Shown here: piece by piece, positions 1 through 5,051 of the stretch
Numbering within the stretch: position 1 is the stretch's first letter
How the letters are laid out: every line of letters starts with the position of its first letter
NCBI GenBank assembly: GCA_013911715.1
Contig: JACEST010000136.1
Span: forward strand, 1-5,559
DNA: 5,559 nucleotides
DNA from: Sphingopyxis sp.
GTDB taxonomy: Bacteria > Pseudomonadota > Alphaproteobacteria > Sphingomonadales > Sphingomonadaceae
Direction: 5' to 3'
Position numbers and translations under genes: made by a program
The notes under the pieces: generated by a model
Database searches by the model: none
Seen by the model: only the letters and a program-made list of their open reading frames with translations
What the model was told of the DNA's origin: nothing

Positions 1-924
1 CAGGATGGCAGCGCAGCCAGACCCGTCAGCGGCGTGCCGCAGGTGGCGGCGGGCGGCCAGGGCGGGCTGGGCGATATCATCGCAATTGGCGGGGCCAACG
101 GCGATGGCGACCAGATGGTCGCGCTTTCGTGGGCTGAAGAGGGCAGCGGCGGCTTCGGCGCCGTTGTCGCCACGGCGACCATCAATCCCGGACCGGGCGC
201 CGCGCTGACCAACGTCAAGATCATCTGGCGCGCGACGCCCAAGGTCAGCGGGCGCGGTCATTTCGGCCACCGTCTCGCGCTCGCCCCCGACGGGCAGCAT
301 CTGTTCATCACCACCGGCGAGCGGCAGAAATTCGATCCGGCGCAGGACAGGACCGGCACCTTGGGCAAGGTCATCCGCATCAAACTCGACGGCAGTGCGC
401 CTGCTGACAATCCGTTCGCGGACCAACCGGGCGTCGCGCCGCAAATCTGGTCGCTGGGCCATCGCAATCCGCTGGGTATCGTGTTCGACGACAAGGGTCA
501 TTTGTGGACCCACGAAATGGGCCCGCGTCATGGCGATGAACTCAACCGCGTCGAGCGCGCCGCCAACTATGGCTATCCGATTGTGTCGAACGGCGACCAT
601 TATGACGGGCGCGACATTCCCGACCACCCCACCCGACCCGAATTTCGCGCGCCCGACCTGTGGTGGAATCCGGCCATTTCTCCGGCGGGTCTGACCTTTC
701 ACAGCGGTGCAGGCTATTCCGGCTGGGGGCCGTCGCTGTTGATGGGCGGGCTGTCAGGACAATCACTTGTGCGCATCTCGCTCGACGGCACCAAGGCGAG
801 CAAGGCCGAACGATGGGACATGGGCGCGCGGGTGCGCGAGGTCGAGGCGCATGCGGATGGCAGCATCTGGGTGCTGACCGATGGGGCCGATGGCAAATTG
901 CTCAAGCTGACGCCGAAACAATAG
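1..924 (+). CDS. PQQ-dependent aldose sugar dehydrogenase, 3' part (5' end outside window)
   Basis: The reading frame is open from base 1 to a TAG at 922-924, giving 307 C-terminal residues; the start and any signal peptide lie upstream of the window. The fragment matches the soluble PQQ glucose/aldose dehydrogenase beta-propeller family (YliI-like), periplasmic enzymes that oxidise aldoses to lactones with PQQ and calcium. Visible family landmarks, numbered within the fragment: GQGGL (19-23) near the expected PQQ-contacting Gln; GHFGHRLALAPDG (86-98), whose first His is the expected catalytic base; ITTGER (103-108); SLGHRNPLG (151-159), the Arg-Asn pair that contacts PQQ; HEMGPRHGDELN (171-182), typical of the calcium/PQQ loop; and RVREVEAHADGSIWVLTD (277-294), the C-terminal Arg-x-Arg segment. 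The family is usually somewhat over 350 residues, so roughly the first fifth is missing. No frameshift is seen. A GTG at 34 is internal to the domain and is not the start. Family assignment is firm; the exact sugar is not determined. Confidence 0.93.
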   Translation, partial: QDGSAARPVSGVPQVAAGGQGGLGDIIAIGGANGDGDQMVALSWAEEGSGGFGAVVATATINPGPGAALTNVKIIWRATPKVSGRGHFGHRLALAPDGQHLFITTGERQKFDPAQDRTGTLGKVIRIKLDGSAPADNPFADQPGVAPQIWSLGHRNPLGIVFDDKGHLWTHEMGPRHGDELNRVERAANYGYPIVSNGDHYDGRDIPDHPTRPEFRAPDLWWNPAISPAGLTFHSGAGYSGWGPSLLMGGLSGQSLVRISLDGTKASKAERWDMGARVREVEAHADGSIWVLTDGADGKLLKLTPKQ

Positions 925-1160
925 GCCGCAATCTCTCAATACCCGTCTGTGCTGAGCTTGTCGAAGCACTGTTCTTTCTCTCTGCGGTGCAAAGAAAGGA
1001 CGGTCTTTCGACAAGCTCAGGACAAGCGGGTTTGGGGGCAGGTGTGGCGCGTATCCCCCTCTAATTGTGACAATCTAATCGCTGAGCCGCCCGAAAGCAT
1101 CGACGAACCGCAGCTTGCCCTAACTTGTTTGTGACAGTGAGGCGTCAGATATGTTGACGC
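925..1160. other. Intergenic region between sugar dehydrogenase and hydrolase
   Basis: No credible gene is seen in these 236 bp. The first half is the palindromic repeat. The second half, after about 1031, is less GC-rich in places and should hold the hydrolase promoter. It contains an 11-bp palindrome, ATTGT-G-ACAAT, at 1064-1074 and further TGTGACA-type words near the hydrolase start. No RNA gene is recognisable. Confidence 0.6.
942..1030. repeat. 89-bp imperfect palindromic intergenic repeat
   Basis: Both halves fold back in one register centred at 986. The strongest block is a perfect 14-bp pair, 952-965 (CTGAGCTTGTCGAA) with 1007-1020. Pairing continues inward, mostly intact, at 968-979 with 993-1004, and outward to CCCG (942-945) with CGGG (1027-1030). 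It begins 17 bp after the sugar dehydrogenase stop. The GAGCTTGTCGAA core resembles a short palindromic repeat often seen between genes in sphingomonads (recalled, not searched). It could stabilise or end the upstream transcript, but there is no T-run, so it is called a repeat and not a terminator. Small ORFs reading through it are repeat artefacts. Confidence 0.8.
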
Positions 1161-1181
1161 ATGAAGACCAATTTTGTCACA
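1130..1181. promoter_or_regulatory. Candidate operator/promoter dyads at the hydrolase start
   Basis: Two inverted repeats sit around the presumed start codon at 1161. TGTGACA (1130-1136) is matched by TGTCACA (1175-1181), and GCGTCA (1142-1147) by TGACGC (1155-1160) across a 7-nt loop. A further TTGTGACA lies at 1065-1072, inside the ATTGT-G-ACAAT palindrome. TTGTTT (1125-1130), 17 bp from GATATG (1148-1153), could be a weak -35/-10 pair; it would place transcription start almost at the ATG, meaning a leaderless or near-leaderless message. All of this is inference from short words and could be chance. Confidence 0.28.
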
Positions 1182-1886
1182 GATTCGCTGCCCGGTGCCG
1201 GGCCACGACAGGACGCGCGACCGCCGTCGTGGCTGTTACTGCTGGCGGAATTGCGCGCGGTGGCGGCATGGATTTTCTTTCGCTTCTTCACCCGGCCGTA
1301 CGTGACGTCGCACATCGGGGGCGGGTTGCCGGTGATCACCCTGCCGGGTTTCATGGCGAGTGACCTTGCCATGCGCCAGTTGCGCTCCAGCCTGCGCGCG
1401 GCGGGCTTTCGCGCCTATGGCTGGGGATTGGGGCGCAACCGCGGTGTCACCGCCGATATGCTGGAACGGCTCGACGCGCGCGTTGACGAAATTATCGCGC
1501 GCGAAGGCCGCGTGCCCGCGCTTGTCGGGTGGAGCCTGGGCGGCATGTATGCGCGCGAATATGCCAAGCGCCACCCGCACAAGGTGGCGCGCGTTGTGAC
1601 CATGGGTACGCCCTTTTCTGGATCACGCCGCGCCAACCATGCATGGCGGCTGTATCAGCTGGTCGCCGGCCATGATGTCGACAGCCCGCCGGTGGATTTG
1701 CATCCCGCGCCCAAGCCGCTGGTGCCGACCTTTGCACTGTGGTCGCCCCATGATGGCATTGTCGCGGCGTCCTGTGCGCGCGGATTGCCCCACGAAAGCG
1801 ATCAGGCGATCGAGGTCAATTGCCGCCACATCAGTTTCTCCTTCGCCCCGGCGGCGGCGCGCGCGGTGGTTCAGGCGCTAGCCTGA
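1161..1886 (+). CDS. Alpha/beta hydrolase (esterase/lipase-like), possibly membrane-associated
   Basis: This is a 241-residue alpha/beta hydrolase. The oxyanion-hole strand ends in LPGF (61-64). The nucleophile elbow is GWSLGG, with Ser125. The acid is probably Asp198 in WSPHDGIV, and His223 in CRHISF completes the triad, so all catalytic parts are present in the canonical order. A hydrophobic, Arg-containing stretch at about residues 23-43 could hold the protein at the membrane; there is no clear signal-peptidase site. The length suits a small esterase/lipase-like member with little lid. The substrate cannot be read from sequence. The ATG at 1161 is chosen because it opens the frame after the dyad-rich leader. 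No good Shine-Dalgarno lies at normal spacing (the nearest purine run, around 1137-1142, is too far), so a leaderless message or a later start is possible. Its stop overlaps the convergent thioesterase by 9 bp. Confidence 0.85.
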   Translation: MKTNFVTDSLPGAGPRQDARPPSWLLLLAELRAVAAWIFFRFFTRPYVTSHIGGGLPVITLPGFMASDLAMRQLRSSLRAAGFRAYGWGLGRNRGVTADMLERLDARVDEIIAREGRVPALVGWSLGGMYAREYAKRHPHKVARVVTMGTPFSGSRRANHAWRLYQLVAGHDVDSPPVDLHPAPKPLVPTFALWSPHDGIVAASCARGLPHESDQAIEVNCRHISFSFAPAAARAVVQALA

Positions 1887-2285
1887 CTGGCTACCCAAAA
1901 ACGGCCTAACCACTTCTGCTGTCACCCGCAGCGGCCTACCGCTCGCCTTATCCAGCAGCGCCCACACCGTCCGCGCCCGGACATGCACCCGCCCGTCCGC
2001 GCCGGTAAACTCCATGAAGCGGTCAAACTTTGCCCCCTGCGGCGCATCGGCGACCCAGGTGCGCGCGGTCACCGTCTCGCCCGGGCCGAGCGCGCGCAGA
2101 TAGTCGATCTCGTGGCGCACGACGACCCAGACATAGGCCGCCTGATGTTCGGACGGCGCGACGGCCTGCCAATGTCCCGTCGCAACCGCCTGAATCCACT
2201 GGACCCAGACGGCGTTGTTGACATGGCCGAGTTCGTCGATGGTGTCGGGAGTGGCGGTGAAAGATTGGGTGAAGGAAGCGGTCAT
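1878..2285 (-). CDS. Acyl-CoA thioesterase, hotdog fold (4HBT/YbgC-like)
   Basis: This is a 135-residue single-domain hotdog thioesterase, a typical length for the 4-hydroxybenzoyl-CoA thioesterase/YbgC group that hydrolyses acyl-CoA thioesters in the cytoplasm. The N-terminal motif DELGHVNNAVWVQW (17-30) contains the expected catalytic Asp17 and the HVNN that begins the hot-dog helix. RHEIDYLRALGPGETV (57-72) and the beta strands up to VWALLDKASGRPLRV (107-121) complete the fold. The start at 2285 is supported by GGAGAG (complement of 2291-2296) five bases upstream. The gene follows the threonine ammonia-lyase on the same strand, but a roughly 199-bp structured repeat separates them; part of the ribosome-binding region is repeat-derived. 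The C-terminus overlaps the convergent hydrolase by 9 bp, leaving no room for a separate terminator. The acyl substrate is unknown. Confidence 0.88.
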   Translation of the reverse strand: MTASFTQSFTATPDTIDELGHVNNAVWVQWIQAVATGHWQAVAPSEHQAAYVWVVVRHEIDYLRALGPGETVTARTWVADAPQGAKFDRFMEFTGADGRVHVRARTVWALLDKASGRPLRVTAEVVRPFLGSQSG

Positions 2286-2290
2286 CGTAA

Positions 2291-2296
2291 CTCTCC
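2291..2296 (-). promoter_or_regulatory. Ribosome-binding site of the thioesterase, at the repeat edge
   Basis: On the - strand this reads GGAGAG, five bases before the ATG at 2285. Its first two bases are the last bases of the GTGG that both copies of the composite repeat share at their 3' end, so the repeat boundary lies within or just before the Shine-Dalgarno. Confidence 0.6.
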
Positions 2297-2493
2297 ACCC
2301 CCTCCCCTTCAGGGGAGGGGCAGTGAGACTTAGCTCGGCGAAGCCGGGCCTTAGTCGAGCGGGGTGGGGACCAGCGGCCTTGCGCTATGCCGACAGTCCC
2401 CACCCCAACCCAGTGCGGGGTTGGATTTCCCCCGGAAATCCAAGAATGTGCTGGGAGCACATTCGACCCCGCACTCCTAAAGGGGAGGGGCTT
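2295..2493 (-). repeat. Composite structured repeat element, copy 1 (about 199 bp)
   Basis: Read on the - strand, the element starts AAGCCCCTCCCCTT and ends in GAAGGGGAGGGG plus GTGG, giving terminal inverted repeats. In + coordinates: outer stem P1 2412-2421 with 2466-2475 (10 bp); hairpin P2 2444-2452 with 2456-2464 (9 bp, 3-nt loop); hairpin P3 2422-2430 with 2434-2442 (9 bp; loop reads GGG on the - strand). Together these form a three-way junction. Next come a G-rich arm, 2361-2371 with 2396-2406 (11 bp) and inner CGGC/GCCG; a stem 2333-2339 with 2343-2349, flanked by GACT/AGTC; and the terminal hairpin 2299-2307 with 2312-2320 (9 bp; - strand loop TGAA). It begins 2 bp after the ammonia-lyase stop and runs to the thioesterase ribosome-binding site. 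Bases 2389-2414 are identical to copy 2. No target-site duplication is visible. Confidence 0.85.
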
Positions 2494-2495
2494 TA

Positions 2496-3749
2496 TTAAG
2501 CCAGCTCCACCGGGGTCACCTGATAGCCCGCGCTGCGCAGCGCGCCGATCAGTGTGTCGAGATGGTCGCGGTCGCGCGCTTCGCATTCGATGTCGGTGAT
2601 CAGCCCCTTGGCGGGCAGCGTCGTGAAGACGCGCTGGTGATAAATCTCGATGATATTGACCTGATTGTCGGCGAACACGCGCATCACATTGAACAGCGCG
2701 CCGGGCCGGTCCTGTAGCCGCACGCGCAGTCGCGCCAGCCGTCCCGACCGCGCCAAATCGCGCAGCAACACATTGGCCAGCAAGCGCGTGTCGATATTGC
2801 CACCACACAGAACCAGGCCAACTTTACGCCCGGCAAATTGTTCGGGATGTGCGAGCAGCGCCGCCAGCCCCGCCGCACCCGCGCCCTCGACCACCGTCTT
2901 TTCAATTTGCAGCAACAGGCTGACCGCGCGTTCCAGATGGCGCTCACCGACCAGCAAAATATCATCGGCCAGCTTGGCCACCATGCGCCGGGTATATTGG
3001 CCGGGCTCGCGCACCGCGATGCCCTCGGCCAGCGTGTCGCCGTCGCTGATCATGTCGACATTGTGGATTGCGGCGTACATCGACGGGTAAAGCTCGGCCT
3101 GCACGCCGACGAGGCGCATCGCCGGATTGTTCCCGCGCGCCGCCGTGCCCATGCCGGTGAACAATCCGCCGCCGCCAATCGGGATCACCAGCGTGTCAAG
3201 TTCAGGCACATCGGCGAGCATTTCGAGCGCGACCGTCCCCTGCCCTGCGGCAATATGCGGATGGTCGAACGGATGGACGAAGGTCAGCCCGCGCTCGGCC
3301 TCCAGCAGCCTCGCATGGGCATAGGCATCGTCATATTTTTCGCCGTGGAGGACGATGGTCGCGCCGTGGCTTTGCGTCTGCTGGACCTTCACCGTTGGCG
3401 TCGTCTTGGGCATGACGATGGTGACGGGGACGCCAAGGCGCGCGCCATGATAGGCCAATCCCTGGGCATGATTGCCTGCCGACGCCGCGATCACCCCGCG
3501 CGCGCGACGTTCCTCGTCCATCTGGAGCAGCGCGTTCAATGCGCCGCGCTCCTTATAGGCGGCGGTGAACTGAAGATTTTCAAACTTCAGCCACACCTCG
3601 GCCCCGGTAATTTCCGACAAGGTCTTGCTGTGCAGCGTCGGCGTGCGCACCACGGCGGCGCCAATCCGCTGGCGCGCGGCGGCAACATCGGCGGCGGTCA
3701 GCATGGGCCAATCGGCGGCGGTGTCAGTGATCGTCAATCCATCATTCAT
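2496..3749 (-). CDS. ilvA: Threonine ammonia-lyase (threonine dehydratase) with C-terminal ACT domain
   Basis: This 417-residue fold-type II PLP enzyme deaminates L-threonine to 2-oxobutyrate, the entry to isoleucine synthesis or threonine breakdown. Lys66 in FTAAYKERGALN is the expected Schiff-base lysine. SAGNHAQG (90-97) is the substrate loop, GGGGL (192-196) the PLP-phosphate glycine loop, and LCGGN (314-318) the pyridine-nitrogen site. One ACT domain follows from about residue 338 (RLARLRVRLQDRPGALFNVM), matching the medium-length single-ACT class and not the long biosynthetic form with two regulatory repeats. The ACT domain suggests amino-acid effector control. The frame stays open upstream to 3872, but residues encoded there come from the palindromic repeat at 3783-3860. 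ATG 3749 gives a protein of family length; ATG 3704 is an alternative. Lys66 sits in TAAYKERGA, where many dehydratases have SFKxRGA. The substrate could also be serine. Confidence 0.92.
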   Translation of the reverse strand: MNDGLTITDTAADWPMLTAADVAAARQRIGAAVVRTPTLHSKTLSEITGAEVWLKFENLQFTAAYKERGALNALLQMDEERRARGVIAASAGNHAQGLAYHGARLGVPVTIVMPKTTPTVKVQQTQSHGATIVLHGEKYDDAYAHARLLEAERGLTFVHPFDHPHIAAGQGTVALEMLADVPELDTLVIPIGGGGLFTGMGTAARGNNPAMRLVGVQAELYPSMYAAIHNVDMISDGDTLAEGIAVREPGQYTRRMVAKLADDILLVGERHLERAVSLLLQIEKTVVEGAGAAGLAALLAHPEQFAGRKVGLVLCGGNIDTRLLANVLLRDLARSGRLARLRVRLQDRPGALFNVMRVFADNQVNIIEIYHQRVFTTLPAKGLITDIECEARDRDHLDTLIGALRSAGYQVTPVELA

Positions 3750-3948
3750 CGAGCAACATAACCCCCCAAAGCCACTGCTGACCGTCATTGCGAGCGAAGC
3801 GAAGCAATCCAGGGGCGGCGTTATTCCGCTCTGGGTTGCTTCGCTTCGCTCGCAATGACGAAGGCTTTCCAAACGCTGGTTGGCCTAAATCACGCGCCCA
3901 GCCCTAGCCCATCTGGCGCGGCGCGCAAACTTGGTTATGCTTGGGGCG
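3750..3948. other. Divergent intergenic region between ammonia-lyase and dehydrogenase
   Basis: This 199-bp gap must hold the promoters of two divergent genes. The palindromic repeat takes up 78 bp. The remaining 3861-3948 shows no convincing -35/-10 pair and no RNA gene. TATGCT at 3936-3941 is a possible but unsupported -10 for the dehydrogenase. Confidence 0.5.
3783..3860. repeat. 78-bp near-perfect palindromic repeat in the divergent promoter region
   Basis: Two 30-base arms, 3783-3812 and 3831-3860, pair with one mismatch (T3808 opposite G3835, a wobble in RNA) around an 18-base spacer. The arm begins CGTCATTGCGAGCGAAGCGA. This sequence type is a widely recurring bacterial intergenic palindrome (recalled, not searched). 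When translated it gives the HCERSEATQS and DCFASLAMT peptides that often contaminate predicted proteins. It ends 33 bp before the ammonia-lyase start, so that gene's promoter must lie within it, in the 33 bp between, or on its far side. Confidence 0.9.
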
Positions 3949-4830
3949 ATGCAAGACCAACCTCTATCGATTGGCTTTATCGGCACCGGCGTGATGGGCG
4001 GGCCGATTGCCGGCCACCTCGCCCGTGCTGGCCACCGCCTCACTGTCTATAACCGCAGCCGCGCCAAGGCGGAGGCGTGGGCAGCGAAACATGGTGGCAG
4101 CGTCGCCGCGTCGCCGTCTGACGTCGCCGGAATAGCCGATGTCGTTATCAGCTGCGTCGGCAATGACGACGATCTCGCTCAAGTCACGCTCGGCCGCGAC
4201 GGCGCGTTTCGCGCGATGCAAAAGGGCGCACTGTTCATCGATCACACCACCGTGTCGGCGCGGATCGCGCGGCAATTGTCGGTCGAGGCCGAAGGGCGCG
4301 GCATTCACAGCGTTGACGCCCCGGTCACCGGGGGCCAAGCCGGGGCTGAGGCCGGAACGCTGTCGATCATGTGCGGGGCGAGCAAGGCGGCGATGGCGCG
4401 CGCCGAACCCGTGATGCGTGCCTATTCCTCGCGTATCGTGCATATCGGCGGTCCGGGCACCGGTCAGACGACCAAAATGGCCAACCAGATCGCCTTTTCC
4501 GGCATCATCCAAAGCCTTTCCGAAGCGATGCGCTTTGTCCAGGCGGCGCATCTCGACACCGACAAAGTGTTCGAGGCGATTTCGGGCGGCGCGGCATCGA
4601 GCTGGCAAATGACCAATCGCTGGGACACGATGGTCAAGGGCGAATTTGACTTCGGCTTTGCGGTGGACTGGATGCGCAAGGACCTGGGCCTCGCAATCGA
4701 CGAGGCGCGCGCCATTGGGGCTACCCTGCCCATCGCGGCGCTGATCGACCAATTTTACGCCGACATCCAGCGCATGGGCCATGGCCGCAAGGATACCAGT
4801 GTATTGGTGGAAAGGCTGCCGAAGCCGTGA
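3949..4830 (+). CDS. NAD(P)-dependent oxidoreductase, 3-hydroxyisobutyrate dehydrogenase family
   Basis: This 293-residue beta-hydroxyacid dehydrogenase is cytoplasmic and of usual family length. The N-terminal Rossmann motif GFIGTGVMGGPIAGHLARAG (9-28) is followed by VYNRSRAKAEAW (33-44) at the end of beta-2; an Arg after Asn suits NADP use, but this is only suggestive. DAPVTGGQAGAEAGTLSIM (123-141) is the substrate-binding signature. GQTTKMANQ (172-180) carries the catalytic Lys176 and the Asn179 that holds the substrate carboxylate. WMRKDLGLA (241-249) supplies the second conserved Lys in the all-alpha C-terminal domain. The substrate could be 3-hydroxyisobutyrate (valine breakdown), tartronate semialdehyde or a related short hydroxyacid, so no symbol is given. 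In-frame starts exist at 3931 (TTG), 3937 and 3949; the last is chosen because the Rossmann motif follows at the usual distance. None has an ideal Shine-Dalgarno. A structured repeat follows 29 bp after the stop. Confidence 0.9.
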   Translation: MQDQPLSIGFIGTGVMGGPIAGHLARAGHRLTVYNRSRAKAEAWAAKHGGSVAASPSDVAGIADVVISCVGNDDDLAQVTLGRDGAFRAMQKGALFIDHTTVSARIARQLSVEAEGRGIHSVDAPVTGGQAGAEAGTLSIMCGASKAAMARAEPVMRAYSSRIVHIGGPGTGQTTKMANQIAFSGIIQSLSEAMRFVQAAHLDTDKVFEAISGGAASSWQMTNRWDTMVKGEFDFGFAVDWMRKDLGLAIDEARAIGATLPIAALIDQFYADIQRMGHGRKDTSVLVERLPKP

Positions 4831-4859
4831 AGATTGAGCGTGCAATCTGTGCCGCACTT

Positions 4860-5051
4860 AAGCCCCTCCCCTTCAGGAGTTTCGGGTTAAATGGCCCCCG
4901 TCCATTCAAGTCCGGTCCGGGGGACCGGACGACCCGAAACTGGGTTGGGGTGGGGACTGTCGGCCTTGTGCAAGGCTTCGAGACCCCTCCCGCTGCAACT
5001 AGGCAGCAAGCTGCCAAGTTTCGCTGCCCTCCCCTGAAGGCGAGGGCGTGG
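4860..5051 (+). repeat. Composite structured repeat element, copy 2 (about 192 bp)
   Basis: This copy has the same order of parts as copy 1, on the + strand. Start AAGCCCCTCCCCTT (4860-4873). Outer stem P1 4878-4887 with 4932-4941 (10 bp). Hairpin P2 4890-4894 with 4902-4906 (5 bp, 7-nt loop). Hairpin P3 4910-4918 with 4922-4930 (9 bp, GGG loop). Conserved core 4939-4964, identical over 26 nt to copy 1. G-rich arm 4948-4957 with 4982-4991 (8 of 10 paired), enclosing GCCTT/AAGGC at 4963-4967 and 4972-4976. Stem AACT/AGTT (4997-5000 with 5017-5020) around GGCAG/CTGCC (5002-5006 with 5011-5015). Terminal hairpin 5026-5034 with 5039-5047 (8 of 9 paired, TGAA loop), then GTGG. It fills most of the gap between dehydrogenase and amidohydrolase, and its 3' end runs into the amidohydrolase start region. 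Confidence 0.85.
5042..5046 (+). promoter_or_regulatory. Likely ribosome-binding site of the amidohydrolase, inside the repeat end
   Basis: GAGGG lies five bases before TTG 5052 and eight before TTG 5055. It is part of the 3' half of the terminal hairpin of composite repeat copy 2, so folding of that hairpin could hide it from the ribosome. Confidence 0.45.

Noticed and set aside
942..1030. Rho-independent terminator for the sugar dehydrogenase
   Set aside because: The hairpin is long and mismatched and no T-run follows on either strand, so the repeat call is preferred.
949..1134. Small frame beginning MLSLSKHCSF downstream of the sugar dehydrogenase
   Set aside because: The peptide is a translation of the palindromic repeat; LSLSK and FRQAQDKR-type peptides are typical artefacts of this repeat.
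2023..2808. Frame of 261 codons on the - strand spanning the thioesterase, the repeat and the ammonia-lyase 3' end
   Set aside because: It crosses two real genes in another frame and reads through the structured repeat; no family features.
2838..3761. Long open frame (307 codons) on the + strand opposite the threonine ammonia-lyase
   Set aside because: It is antisense to a gene with clear PLP-enzyme motifs; the translation is rich in Arg and His with no recognisable domain, as expected for a shadow frame in GC-rich DNA.
2496..4830. Branched-chain amino-acid operon linking the ammonia-lyase and the 3-hydroxyisobutyrate-type dehydrogenase
   Set aside because: The two genes are divergent, the dehydrogenase substrate is not fixed by sequence, and no other valine or isoleucine pathway gene is present.
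3964..4857. Long open frame (297 codons) on the - strand opposite the dehydrogenase
   Set aside because: The + strand carries a full set of 3-hydroxyisobutyrate-dehydrogenase motifs; the antisense translation has none and is low-complexity Arg/His/Ala-rich.
4939..4964. G-quadruplex in the conserved core of the composite repeat
   Set aside because: Only three runs of three or more G are present (GGG, GGGG, GGGG), with a fourth run of just GG; in copy 1 the same bases pair perfectly in an 11-bp stem, which explains them better.
2295..5051. Composite transposon: two inverted copies of one element flanking 2496-4859
   Set aside because: The copies are short, lack a transposase and have diverged in sequence; the genes between them look like ordinary chromosomal genes with the same composition as the flanks.
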